Positions 50,200-57,163 of a stretch of DNA of 57,163 nucleotides are shown here, in pieces. The DNA is taken from the NCBI GenBank assembly GCA_004295055.1, contig SHNJ01000026.1:1-57163 (forward strand), written 5' to 3'. Numbering within the stretch: the first letter of the stretch is position 1; every line of letters starts with the position of its first letter. The DNA is from Alphaproteobacteria bacterium. Lineage in GTDB: Bacteria; Pseudomonadota; Alphaproteobacteria; SHNJ01. The notes under the pieces are model-generated. The model searched no databases. It was not told where the DNA came from and worked only from the letters and a program-made list of their open reading frames with translations. Both the position numbers and the translations under genes were made by a program.

Positions 50200-51438
50200 C
50201 TACTCCTCCCGGTAATTGAGGTCGCAACCGAAACTTTCGTGGATGACGTATATGGCAATAAATCCAAGAATAAATGTCACTGCGCCCACCAACGTCACCG
50301 CTGGAATTAAGCCCATATCCACGCGCAAATAATTGACCGATGTGCTGATCGCGATAAAGGTTGCACGCATGAAATTGGGGATCGATGTCGCCGCCGTCGC
50401 GCGCAAATTCGTTCCAAAAATTTCAGCGGCAATCGCAACCACTACCGCGAAAAACCCTGCGGCAAATCCCATCGCAAATAACATAACGGAATAAAACAAA
50501 TGAGTTTGAGAATGCGGCGCGAGAAAAAAATAACCGCACAGCAAAAATGCGGCACCCATAAAAACGCCGATCACTTTGCGCCGGCTTCTGAACCATTGAC
50601 AGGCGCAACCGGCAATAAAATCGCCAGCCGCCAATCCTAAAGCCGAATATAGTATCGCATCACCCGCCGGGTATTGTGTTTCCGCGCCCAGCGCCTTGCT
50701 GATTTCCGGGACAAAGGGCGCCAAAAACCAAACAACAAAATACACCGGCGCCCCTAGCATCATACACAATACAACACGCTTGATACGGCTGGTGCTGGAA
50801 AACATCAATTTCAAACTGCCACGCGTATCATCCTGAATTTGATTCAAGAAAATAAACGATTCCCGCACACGCATCCGCAGCAACAGCAACAAGAATCCCA
50901 TAATGCTGCCAATGGCGTAAAAGGCGCGCCAATCCACGTATTTAGCGACAATAGCCGCCGCCACTGCACCCGATATGCCAAATCCCGCCACGAGCGCCGT
51001 GCCATATCCGCGTTTTTCCTTGGCCATGACTTCGGATACCAATGTCATCGCCAGCCCAAGTTCGCCCGCCAATCCCAATCCCGCAACAAAGCGGCAAAGT
51101 TTGTACATGGTCACATCATGCACCATGGCATTGGCCAGTGTCGCGCCGGAATAAACGATAATGCTAAGGAACAGCAATCGCGTGCGGCCGATTTTATCGC
51201 CCAAAACGCCGAACAACAGACCGCCGATCAAAAGCCCGATCAATTGCGTGTTAACGATACTGATGCCGACGGAAAATAAATCCGCCTCCGCCACGCCGAT
51301 ATCGCGCAAGCTGGTCATGCGCACGACATTGAATCCCAACAAGTCATAAATATCGACAAAATACCCCAATGCAGCGACGATGACTGGCAGGCTGAAAACA
51401 CCGTAATTGGGATTGGCTGGCGCGGTGGATGCGGTCAT
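50200..51438 (-). CDS. MFS transporter, metabolite:proton symporter type
   Basis: 412 residues with about 12 membrane helices. It shows the MFS loop motif LLFGVLGDKIGRTRLLFLS (about 76-94) and a C-terminal half with a long loop (about 195-215, MRVRESFIFLNQIQDD). VRESFIFL is characteristic of the metabolite:H+ and sugar porter group. The substrate cannot be predicted. It begins 9 bases after the recJ stop and is likely the last gene of a glpX-recJ-MFS transcript. Confidence 0.85.
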   Translation of the reverse strand: MTASTAPANPNYGVFSLPVIVAALGYFVDIYDLLGFNVVRMTSLRDIGVAEADLFSVGISIVNTQLIGLLIGGLLFGVLGDKIGRTRLLFLSIIVYSGATLANAMVHDVTMYKLCRFVAGLGLAGELGLAMTLVSEVMAKEKRGYGTALVAGFGISGAVAAAIVAKYVDWRAFYAIGSIMGFLLLLLRMRVRESFIFLNQIQDDTRGSLKLMFSSTSRIKRVVLCMMLGAPVYFVVWFLAPFVPEISKALGAETQYPAGDAILYSALGLAAGDFIAGCACQWFRSRRKVIGVFMGAAFLLCGYFFLAPHSQTHLFYSVMLFAMGFAAGFFAVVVAIAAEIFGTNLRATAATSIPNFMRATFIAISTSVNYLRVDMGLIPAVTLVGAVTFILGFIAIYVIHESFGCDLNYREE

Positions 51439-51447
51439 TATAAACTC

Positions 51448-53202
51448 CTATCCTATGGCAGCGGCGTCTTCGATTTGAAACTGCGCCGTCGTTCGCCCGT
51501 TAAAATTATTTTCCCGCAAGGTCCCGGCGACATGAATCTGCGCACCCTTGCTTTGCAATAAAAATTTGCCCAGTTTATTTTCCATCACGCGGAACGCGAC
51601 CGCTTTGATTTCACTGCCATCCAAACCGCGCAGCGTCAGGCGCAGATGTTTTTCCTTCATAATATCGGCAAATGCAACCTGCACATTGTGCACTGCAAAG
51701 CGCGGTTGCGGATTGCCCTGGCCGAACGGTTCCAACTTTTTCAATTCCTGCACCAAACCCATGTTCAACGCGCCCGGCTGCGCCACCGCGTCGATCGCAA
51801 GACGCGGCGTCATATTGGTGTTGGCGGTGTCCTTGATAAAACGCTCCGCGATATATTGCCGGAATTGATCCAATTTTTCAGGCACGATTTTAAATCCGGC
51901 CGCCATGGCGTGTCCCCCGCCCTTGTCCAGAATACCCAATTGCTGCGCGGATAAAACCGCGCTGCCCAAATCGAATCCGTGAACCGACCGCGCCGACCCC
52001 GTTCCCTTGCCATCGTTCAGGGCAATGACAAAACTGGGCTTGTGATAACGGTCTTTCAGGCGGCTGGCGACAATACCGATGACGCCAGGGTGCCAGTTTT
52101 CATTCGCGGCAACGATTACCGGCGCATCTTTGGATGTAGCTTCGATCTGATCGATGGCTTGCGCCAGAATAGTTTGTTCCAATTCCTGCCGCTCGGTATT
52201 CAATTTATCCAATTGCCGGGCGATATCCTGCGCGCGCCACTCTTCGGATTCGGCCAGCAACTGCACGCCCAAACTGGCGTCTTGCAAACGTCCCGCCGCA
52301 TTTAAACGCGGCCCCAGCAAAAATCCCAAATGATACGCGTCCGGTTTTCCGTCCAATCGCGCCACATCGGCCAGCGCGCGCAAACCGACATTGTTGCGCT
52401 GTGCCAGAATTTCCAAACCGCGCCGGACAAAAGTACGGTTCACGCCCACCAAAGGCACAATATCCGCAACCGTTCCCAGCGCGACAAAATCCAAATAGTT
52501 TTTTAAATCTGGCTCTCCCCTATCCGCGCCAAAGTGCCCACGTTCACGCAATATCCGATTGACCGCCATGATCAGAAAAAATGTAACGCCGCAAGCCGCC
52601 AAATATTTATGATCGAACGCGCAGTCCAGACGATTGGGATTCACAATCGCGGCAGCGGGTGGCAGATCCGTTCCCGGCAAGTGATGATCGATAATTAGAA
52701 TTGGGATTTTATCCGCATATTCGCCGATCAAATCAGTGGCGGTGATGCCGCAATCCAAAGTGACAATCAATTCCGCGCCATTGGCCAATAATTTATCGAA
52801 TCCCAGCGCGCTGGGCCCATATCCTTCGGTAAAACGGCATGGAATATGAAATACGGTCTTACCGCCAGTTTCGTGAATATAGCGGCGCAACAACCCGGTC
52901 GATGTCGCTCCATCGACATCGTAATCGCCCAATATGCCAATGGTTTTTTTTGCAACAATCGCATCCGCCAGTATCATGGCGGCTTTTTCCATATCGATCA
53001 ATCCGTATGGATCAGGCAATTGCCGCAAGGTTGGATTCAGGAAATCGTCGATATGGTCCAGCGTCACTCCGCGCGCGGCCAAAATCCGCGCGACCGTATC
53101 CGGCATATTATACCTTTGTGCAATCGCCAATGCCGCGCGATCATCGGCGGAAATCAATTCCCACCGGCGTCCGGTGATGGAATGTTCGACTGCGGTATTC
53201 AA
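51448..53202 (-). CDS. recJ: Single-stranded-DNA-specific exonuclease RecJ
   Basis: 584 residues, normal for RecJ. DHH-family motifs: LGDYDVDGATSTGLL (about 94-108), a DCGIT segment, IDHHLPG (about 170-176, the DHH motif), and the C-terminal DHHA1 region with ALNDGKGTGSARSVHGFDL (about 400-418) and the KGGGHAMAAGFK motif (about 432-443). It degrades single-stranded DNA 5' to 3' in recombination repair and mismatch repair. glpX ends 18 bases upstream. Confidence 0.95.
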   Translation of the reverse strand: MNTAVEHSITGRRWELISADDRAALAIAQRYNMPDTVARILAARGVTLDHIDDFLNPTLRQLPDPYGLIDMEKAAMILADAIVAKKTIGILGDYDVDGATSTGLLRRYIHETGGKTVFHIPCRFTEGYGPSALGFDKLLANGAELIVTLDCGITATDLIGEYADKIPILIIDHHLPGTDLPPAAAIVNPNRLDCAFDHKYLAACGVTFFLIMAVNRILRERGHFGADRGEPDLKNYLDFVALGTVADIVPLVGVNRTFVRRGLEILAQRNNVGLRALADVARLDGKPDAYHLGFLLGPRLNAAGRLQDASLGVQLLAESEEWRAQDIARQLDKLNTERQELEQTILAQAIDQIEATSKDAPVIVAANENWHPGVIGIVASRLKDRYHKPSFVIALNDGKGTGSARSVHGFDLGSAVLSAQQLGILDKGGGHAMAAGFKIVPEKLDQFRQYIAERFIKDTANTNMTPRLAIDAVAQPGALNMGLVQELKKLEPFGQGNPQPRFAVHNVQVAFADIMKEKHLRLTLRGLDGSEIKAVAFRVMENKLGKFLLQSKGAQIHVAGTLRENNFNGRTTAQFQIEDAAAIG

Positions 53203-53220
53203 ATAATCCTGCCTTACGCG

Positions 53221-54246
53221 CTAATCCATGCCGCGCATATCGTTTTTCTGTTTTAAATTATGGTGGGCTTCGACATACCGAACCGTGCCCGATTTGCTGC
53301 GCATAACCATCGAATAGGTAAATACGCGGCCGCCTTGGTGCCGCACGCCGCGCAGCATCGGCCCATCGGTTACGCCGGTGGCGGCGAACATCACATCGCC
53401 ATTCGCCATATCGTTCAATTTATAAATACGGCGCGAATCGGCAATGCCGCAATTGGCCGCGCGTTTTTCCTCGATTTCGTTGCGAATCACCAACCGGCCT
53501 TGCATTTGTCCGCCAATGCAACGCAATGCGGCCGCGGCCAAAACGCCTTCCGGCGCGCCGCCCGTGCCTATATATATGTCAATGCCGCTTTGCGGTTGCG
53601 TGGTTGCGATCACGCCGCTGACATCGCCATCGGAAATCAAACTGATGCGCGCGCCTGCCTGGCGAACCGAAGCGATTAAATCCGCATGGCGCGGACGGTC
53701 TAAAATGCAAACGACTAAGTCTTCGATCAGCACGTTTTTCGCGCGCGCCAGATTATGCAGATTTTCGGAAACCGGCGCGGCCAGTTGCACAATACCTTCG
53801 GCATAACCTGGCCCGATGGCTATTTTTTCCATATACACATCCGGCGCATGCAGAAATCCGCCGGAATTGGCCATCGCGATAACCGATAGCGCGTTGGTTC
53901 CACCCTTGGCGGTGATAGTGGTGCCTTCTAATGGATCAAGCGCAATATCAACCTTTGGTCCATGCCCAAGTCCGACTTTTTCGCCAATGAACAACATCGG
54001 CGCTTCGTCGCGTTCCCCTTCGCCAATCACCACCTTGCCATCGATGTTCAGCCCGTTCAGCGCCCAGCGCATGGCGTCGACCGCGACACGATCCGCCGCT
54101 TTTTCATCCCCCTTGCCCATTTGGGTTGATGCGGCAATCGCCGCTTCTTCGGTCACCCGCACGACTTCGAGCGCTAAATCGCGATCCATTGCTTGATCGG
54201 TGGCGCGGCGTTGCGGACTGAGTTTTTTATTCAGGTTAAAGATCAT
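53221..54246 (-). CDS. glpX: Fructose-1,6-bisphosphatase class II
   Basis: 341 residues. GlpX motifs: GKGDEKAADRVAVDAMR (about 44-60), GKVVIGEGERDEAPMLFIGE (about 70-89), the metal- and phosphate-binding DIALDPLEGTTITAKGG (about 100-116) and GTGGAPEGVLAAAALRCIGG (about 227-246). It dephosphorylates fructose-1,6-bisphosphate in gluconeogenesis. It is the first gene of the minus-strand group with recJ. Its upstream gap holds two repeats. Confidence 0.95.
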   Translation of the reverse strand: MIFNLNKKLSPQRRATDQAMDRDLALEVVRVTEEAAIAASTQMGKGDEKAADRVAVDAMRWALNGLNIDGKVVIGEGERDEAPMLFIGEKVGLGHGPKVDIALDPLEGTTITAKGGTNALSVIAMANSGGFLHAPDVYMEKIAIGPGYAEGIVQLAAPVSENLHNLARAKNVLIEDLVVCILDRPRHADLIASVRQAGARISLISDGDVSGVIATTQPQSGIDIYIGTGGAPEGVLAAAALRCIGGQMQGRLVIRNEIEEKRAANCGIADSRRIYKLNDMANGDVMFAATGVTDGPMLRGVRHQGGRVFTYSMVMRSKSGTVRYVEAHHNLKQKNDMRGMD

Positions 54247-54329
54247 GCGTCATCGCTCCTTGGGAACGGAAAATGATGGCCTAGTATGCCACGAAGCCGC
54301 CACCAAGCAAACCAATTGTTTTCCACCCT

Positions 54330-54375
54330 TCGCCACTACGCGGCTTCGGGTGGCAAAGCCACGCGAAGCAAATAT
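54330..54375. repeat. Hairpin repeat with CCACCC / GGGTGG arms
   Basis: CCACCCTTCGCCACTACGCG then GCTTCGGGTGG can fold into a hairpin by CCACCC/GGGTGG and CGAAG-type pairing, followed by GCAAAGCCACGCGAAG. It lies in the divergent gap between glpX and dapD. No second copy was seen in this window, but the form is typical of dispersed intergenic elements. Confidence 0.45.
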
Positions 54376-54386
54376 AAAGCGAGGGG

Positions 54387-54422
54387 TGTCCTCCGAAGCT
54401 CGTTCCGAGCGTAGGGGGACTG
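54387..54422. repeat. 36-bp hairpin repeat, copy 2
   Basis: Matches 10748-10783 at 31 of 36 positions. GTCCTCC pairs with GGGGGAC at the ends and CTCG with CGAG around a TTC loop. It lies in the glpX-dapD intergenic region, 115 bases before dapD. Confidence 0.65.
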
Positions 54423-54536
54423 GCGCAATTGTGGATCATATCTCGGTCAACCCCTTACTGCTAAACCACCTTGCTTTCTAAGGGGCTTTCCTTATAAATA
54501 CGGGGCTATAGGCAATTTTCATAAAAGGGAAAGATC

Positions 54537-55904
54537 ATGGCTAAATCCAAAAAACCGAAATCGAAGGCAAAACCAAAAGCCGCCGTCAAAGCGCGCCCGA
54601 AAAAAGCAAATTCTAAGGCCATGAAAAAACCGGCGAAAAACAAATTCGCATCCTTTATTTTGAAAACGCCGGATCAATTCAAAAGTTTCGTTACCAGCAC
54701 CGAAGCGAAAAGCGGTTATCGCAAACCGATCGGATTCGGCATTTGCCACGTCGTGCGCGGCATGGCGCGCCCGGAAAAAGTTCTGACCTGCTATTTCCCG
54801 GTTGTGAACTGGAATGAAAATTTCGGCACCGCCGCGGTATTGTTGGATGCCGCCGGATTAACCGGCAAAGAAATTTCCGGCAAAAGCGAAGTCGTTGTTC
54901 CATTAACCCGTGACATCATCGAAACCGCTTATGCCCGTTTCACGCCCTTTATCGAATCGGCCCAAGGCGATCAGCACCGCAACGTGCAGGTAATCAAAAT
55001 GTTGCGTCCAATTTATGACGATATGGACGATCCTGAAAATTCCTATCAAATCGTGTTTTTATTCGAAGACGCCGAACCGCAATCCCTTCCTGCGATTTAT
55101 TTGAAATTGCTGGCCATGTCGTCAACCAAAGCCAAGCCGCGCAGCCTGAATCTGACCGGCATTTTCGGCAAATTGGAAAATCTGGCTTGGGTGGATGATC
55201 AGCCATACGAATTGGATTATCTGCGCGAACATGAAATCGGCTTGAAATTGACCGGTCAATTCCCGGCGATCGATTCGGTCGATAAATTTCCGCGTTATTT
55301 AATGCATGTAATTCCGGCCGATAACACCCGCGTTCTGGATACCAGCCGCGTGCGACTTGGCGCGCATTTGGCCGGCGGAACCACCATTATGCCGGGCGCA
55401 TCCTATATCAATTTCAATGCCGGCACCCTTGGCCCGGCGATGGTCGAAGGCCGCATCAGCAGTTCCGCCATTGTCGGCGCGGGATCGGATGTCGGCGGTG
55501 GCGCCAGTATCATGGGCGTTTTGTCGGGCGGCAATTCGACACCAATTACCATTGGCGAAAAATGCTTGTTGGGCGCGAATTCGGTCACTGGCCTGCCGTT
55601 GGGCGATGGCTGCATTATCGATGCCGGCATTGCCATTCTGGCTGGAACCAAGATCGCAATTTCTGGCAAGGAACTGGCGAAATTGGCCGAAGTCAATCCA
55701 GGCAAAAACCTGAAATCGCTGGCGGCCAGCCATGACGGCGCGACCGACAGCTATATCTTCAAGGCAAGCTCGCTGGCCGGATGCAACGGACTGCATTTCC
55801 GCCAGGAAAGCACATCGGGCAGAATGATTGCCACCCGCAGCTCGCGCACCATCGAGTTAAATAAAGATTTGCACGGCAATGCGCCAAAGAAGACGGCAGC
55901 GTAA
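54537..55904 (+). CDS. dapD: Tetrahydrodipicolinate N-succinyltransferase, actinobacterial type, with Lys-rich extension
   Basis: 455 residues. It succinylates tetrahydrodipicolinate in lysine and peptidoglycan precursor synthesis. The C-terminal left-handed beta-helix (about 265-370) has VRLGAHLAGGTTIMPGAS, INFNAGTLGPAMVEGRIS, GSDVGGGASIMGVLSGG and EKCLLGANSVTGLPLGDGC. As I remember, these match the Mycobacterium-type DapD much better than the shorter proteobacterial enzyme. The first 40 residues are a Lys/Ala/Pro-rich low-complexity tail (KKPKSKAKPKAAVKARP), probably disordered and positively charged. AGGGA lies 7 bases before the ATG. It ends at a bidirectional terminator. Confidence 0.9.
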   Translation: MAKSKKPKSKAKPKAAVKARPKKANSKAMKKPAKNKFASFILKTPDQFKSFVTSTEAKSGYRKPIGFGICHVVRGMARPEKVLTCYFPVVNWNENFGTAAVLLDAAGLTGKEISGKSEVVVPLTRDIIETAYARFTPFIESAQGDQHRNVQVIKMLRPIYDDMDDPENSYQIVFLFEDAEPQSLPAIYLKLLAMSSTKAKPRSLNLTGIFGKLENLAWVDDQPYELDYLREHEIGLKLTGQFPAIDSVDKFPRYLMHVIPADNTRVLDTSRVRLGAHLAGGTTIMPGASYINFNAGTLGPAMVEGRISSSAIVGAGSDVGGGASIMGVLSGGNSTPITIGEKCLLGANSVTGLPLGDGCIIDAGIAILAGTKIAISGKELAKLAEVNPGKNLKSLAASHDGATDSYIFKASSLAGCNGLHFRQESTSGRMIATRSSRTIELNKDLHGNAPKKTAA

Positions 55905-55927
55905 GTTGCAAATAAGATGAAATGAAA

Positions 55928-55951
55928 GATCCCCCGATTGGGGGATTTTTT
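55928..55951. terminator. Bidirectional terminator
   Basis: GATCCCCC GATT GGGGGATTTTTT: a perfect 7-bp stem and T-run after dapD. On the other strand it lies at the stop codon of the flagellin-like gene and can end it as well. Confidence 0.88.
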
Positions 55952-56699
55952 ATGCCAGTAAATTCAGGATCGACGACCTATTCACATTCTGTTCGATTCG
56001 CGGATTATACCGCGCCACTAATTGCGCCGCCGGATCGATTTGCGTTCTGGCAAAATCGCTGCGCAACTGATCGATCGTGTCGGCCTGGCTGGAAAAACCT
56101 TGCTGATAATCGTAATACGTGTCCCGCGCGGTGCTGATTTGTTCTAATTGGGCTGCCTGATAACCGCCTTCTTGCAGATCAATAGCCTGCTGCGCCAATT
56201 GAACATGCGCGATCACTTTGCCCGCAGCATCCACACTGCTCAACTCGTCGTTTGAATTTATCAAGTTTAAATTCTCTAACCTGGCCCCGGCAGGATTGGA
56301 TGCCCCAGCAACCGTGGGATTGCTGCCAATGTTATGGTCTATTAATTGTTGACGCAAATATTGAAATTCCGCGTCATAAAGCGCGCGCTGATTGTCCGAC
56401 AAATTGTCGCCTTCATCCACCACCGTCTGCGCAATGGTGGCTACCCGGTCTAAAATATTTCTGGCGGTCGCATAGGAATCAAGGCTTGGCTTTGGCAAGG
56501 TTTCATAAGTTTTCTCCACCAGGCCGTTTTGCACAACCTGCAACCGGTCGGACTGCCGGTTGCCGGCGTAAATTTCCTGTTCAATGGCGGATTCTTTGGC
56601 CGCAGCCCTGCTGTAGGCGCGCGCGACATCGGCGGCATTCTTACTGCCAAAATAACGATTGCCGATTGCCGTTAGGCCGTCGGTATTTCTGATTATCAT
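55950..56699 (-). CDS. Flagellin-like protein
   Basis: 249 residues from the ATG at 56699; a TTG at 56738 would add 13 residues, and neither start has ideal spacing to its purine-rich site. I recognise flagellin D1-type coiled-coil features: ARNILDRVATIAQTVVDEGDNLSDNQRALYDAEFQYLRQQL (about 78-118, read in parts), which follows the pattern of flagellin, and the C-terminal RSSILNLLA, which resembles the flagellin end SVLSLL. The N-terminal part (IIRNTDGLTAIGNRYFGSKN) does not match the usual flagellin start. No other flagellar gene is in the window. It could be a divergent flagellin, a hook-associated protein or another helical filament protein. Confidence 0.55.
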   Translation of the reverse strand: MIIRNTDGLTAIGNRYFGSKNAADVARAYSRAAAKESAIEQEIYAGNRQSDRLQVVQNGLVEKTYETLPKPSLDSYATARNILDRVATIAQTVVDEGDNLSDNQRALYDAEFQYLRQQLIDHNIGSNPTVAGASNPAGARLENLNLINSNDELSSVDAAGKVIAHVQLAQQAIDLQEGGYQAAQLEQISTARDTYYDYQQGFSSQADTIDQLRSDFARTQIDPAAQLVARYNPRIEQNVNRSSILNLLA

Positions 56700-56965
56700 C
56701 TTCCTATTGCATTCGGCGTATCTACCTGTGCCGCGCAACTCCCCCTCTGGAAGACCTTCCTGGAAATCCTATATCCCCAGTATAAAGGCGATTCGTTAAC
56801 AGAATCTTAATTGTGTTCTTTAAAGGATATTTTCTGGGTATTTTTTGCAAATTTCAATAAGATATACATACAAAAATGGGCAAACACTTGCTTTATGACG
56901 GGAATTGGTTTACACCTCCCTTCCCTGACCAGGGAATAGAAGAAACTAAATACGTTCTAAGGTAT

Positions 56966-57042
56966 CGCGGGGTGGAGCAGCCTGGTAGCTCGTTAGGCTC
57001 ATAACCTAAAGGTCGTTGGTTCAAATCCAGCCCCCGCAACCA
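56966..57042 (+). tRNA. Initiator tRNA-fMet (anticodon CAT)
   Basis: 77 bases. The first base C faces A at position 72 (unpaired, the initiator mark). Acceptor CGCGGGG / CCCCGCA, anticodon loop CTCATAA, T arm GTTGG TTCAAAT CCAGC, and CCA encoded at 57040-57042. The anticodon stem is TTAGG/CCTAA, so position 29:41 is A-T, where most bacterial initiators have G-C. Confidence 0.96.
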
Positions 57043-57059
57043 ATCTCAGGACCCATCTC

Positions 57060-57163
57060 ATGACCTACCCCATTCTCATTTCCATCGGCCTGCTGGCTGG
57101 AATTTGTTCCGGTTTGTTTGGCATTGGCGGCGGCGTTATTATGGTGCCGCTGATGATGCTGAT
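57060..57163 (+). CDS. TauE/SafE-family membrane protein, partial (runs off right edge)
   Basis: Only the first 34 codons are present: MTYPILISIGLLAGICSG then LFGIGGGVIMVPLMMLM. The pattern GxxSGLFGIGGGxxxVP is the N-terminal signature of the TauE/SafE sulfite or anion exporter family. The first membrane helix is complete. CAGG lies 10 bases upstream. The substrate is unknown. Confidence 0.8.
   Translation, partial: MTYPILISIGLLAGICSGLFGIGGGVIMVPLMML

Overview
The window reads as a chromosomal segment of an alphaproteobacterium. Supporting signs are the order purC-purS-purQ-purL followed by bolA and a CGFS glutaredoxin, a type-2 CtaA/COX15 heme A synthase, an alphaproteobacterial-type NAD kinase, the glpX-recJ pair and rpsD as a lone gene. 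Coding density is high and genes lie on both strands. Conserved genes have moderate GC. Several stretches of unrecognised genes are visibly richer in A+T. I cannot fix the order: a deep-branching Rhodospirillales, Micavibrionales or Holosporales-like lineage would fit.

Layout: 1-4.1 kb holds a flavoprotein running off the left edge with a perfect parS-like palindrome inside it, then ctaA and hpd. 4.2-6.2 kb is an AT-rich block of acyl-carrier-like proteins under two identical copies of a promoter. 6.3-10.4 kb has a Zur/Fur regulator, NAD kinase and a secreted Sel1-repeat protein. 10.5-19.5 kb has tRNA-Leu(TAA), a CinA-type protein, map, radC, a PP2C-like phosphatase, purB, a CPA1 antiporter, an NRDE protein and two unknown membrane proteins. 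19.7-24.9 kb is the purine operon, which also carries a yeast-type cytosine deaminase, bolA and grxD. 25-38.6 kb is mostly minus strand: a histidine phosphatase, rpsD, trmJ, cysS, gltX, nadE, an aldehyde dehydrogenase, glucokinase, a ROK kinase and a HAD phosphatase-like protein, with small unknown genes between them. 38.8-49.8 kb has corA, two large RTX-type secreted proteins and a five-gene signalling operon (CHASE3 hybrid kinase, CheR, CheB, REC-kinase, REC). 50-57.2 kb has tRNA-Glu, an MFS transporter, recJ, glpX, an actinobacterial-type dapD, a flagellin-like protein, initiator tRNA-Met and the start of a TauE/SafE gene.

Functional links: purB and purC-purL cover late and middle steps of IMP/AMP synthesis, and the cytosine deaminase adds pyrimidine salvage. 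nadK and nadE serve NAD(P) supply. glk, the ROK kinase, the HAD protein and glpX point to sugar phosphate metabolism. The CHASE3/CheBR operon has no CheA, CheW or chemoreceptor beside it and looks like a stress or surface-sensing circuit next to secreted calcium-binding proteins.

The most unusual features are the acyl-carrier-like block in which most domains have lost the phosphopantetheine serine, an intergenic palindromic repeat that has entered the trmJ reading frame without breaking it, tRNA 3'-end fragments beside two tRNA genes, and the parS-like site. All functions are inferred from reading the sequence; no database search was run.
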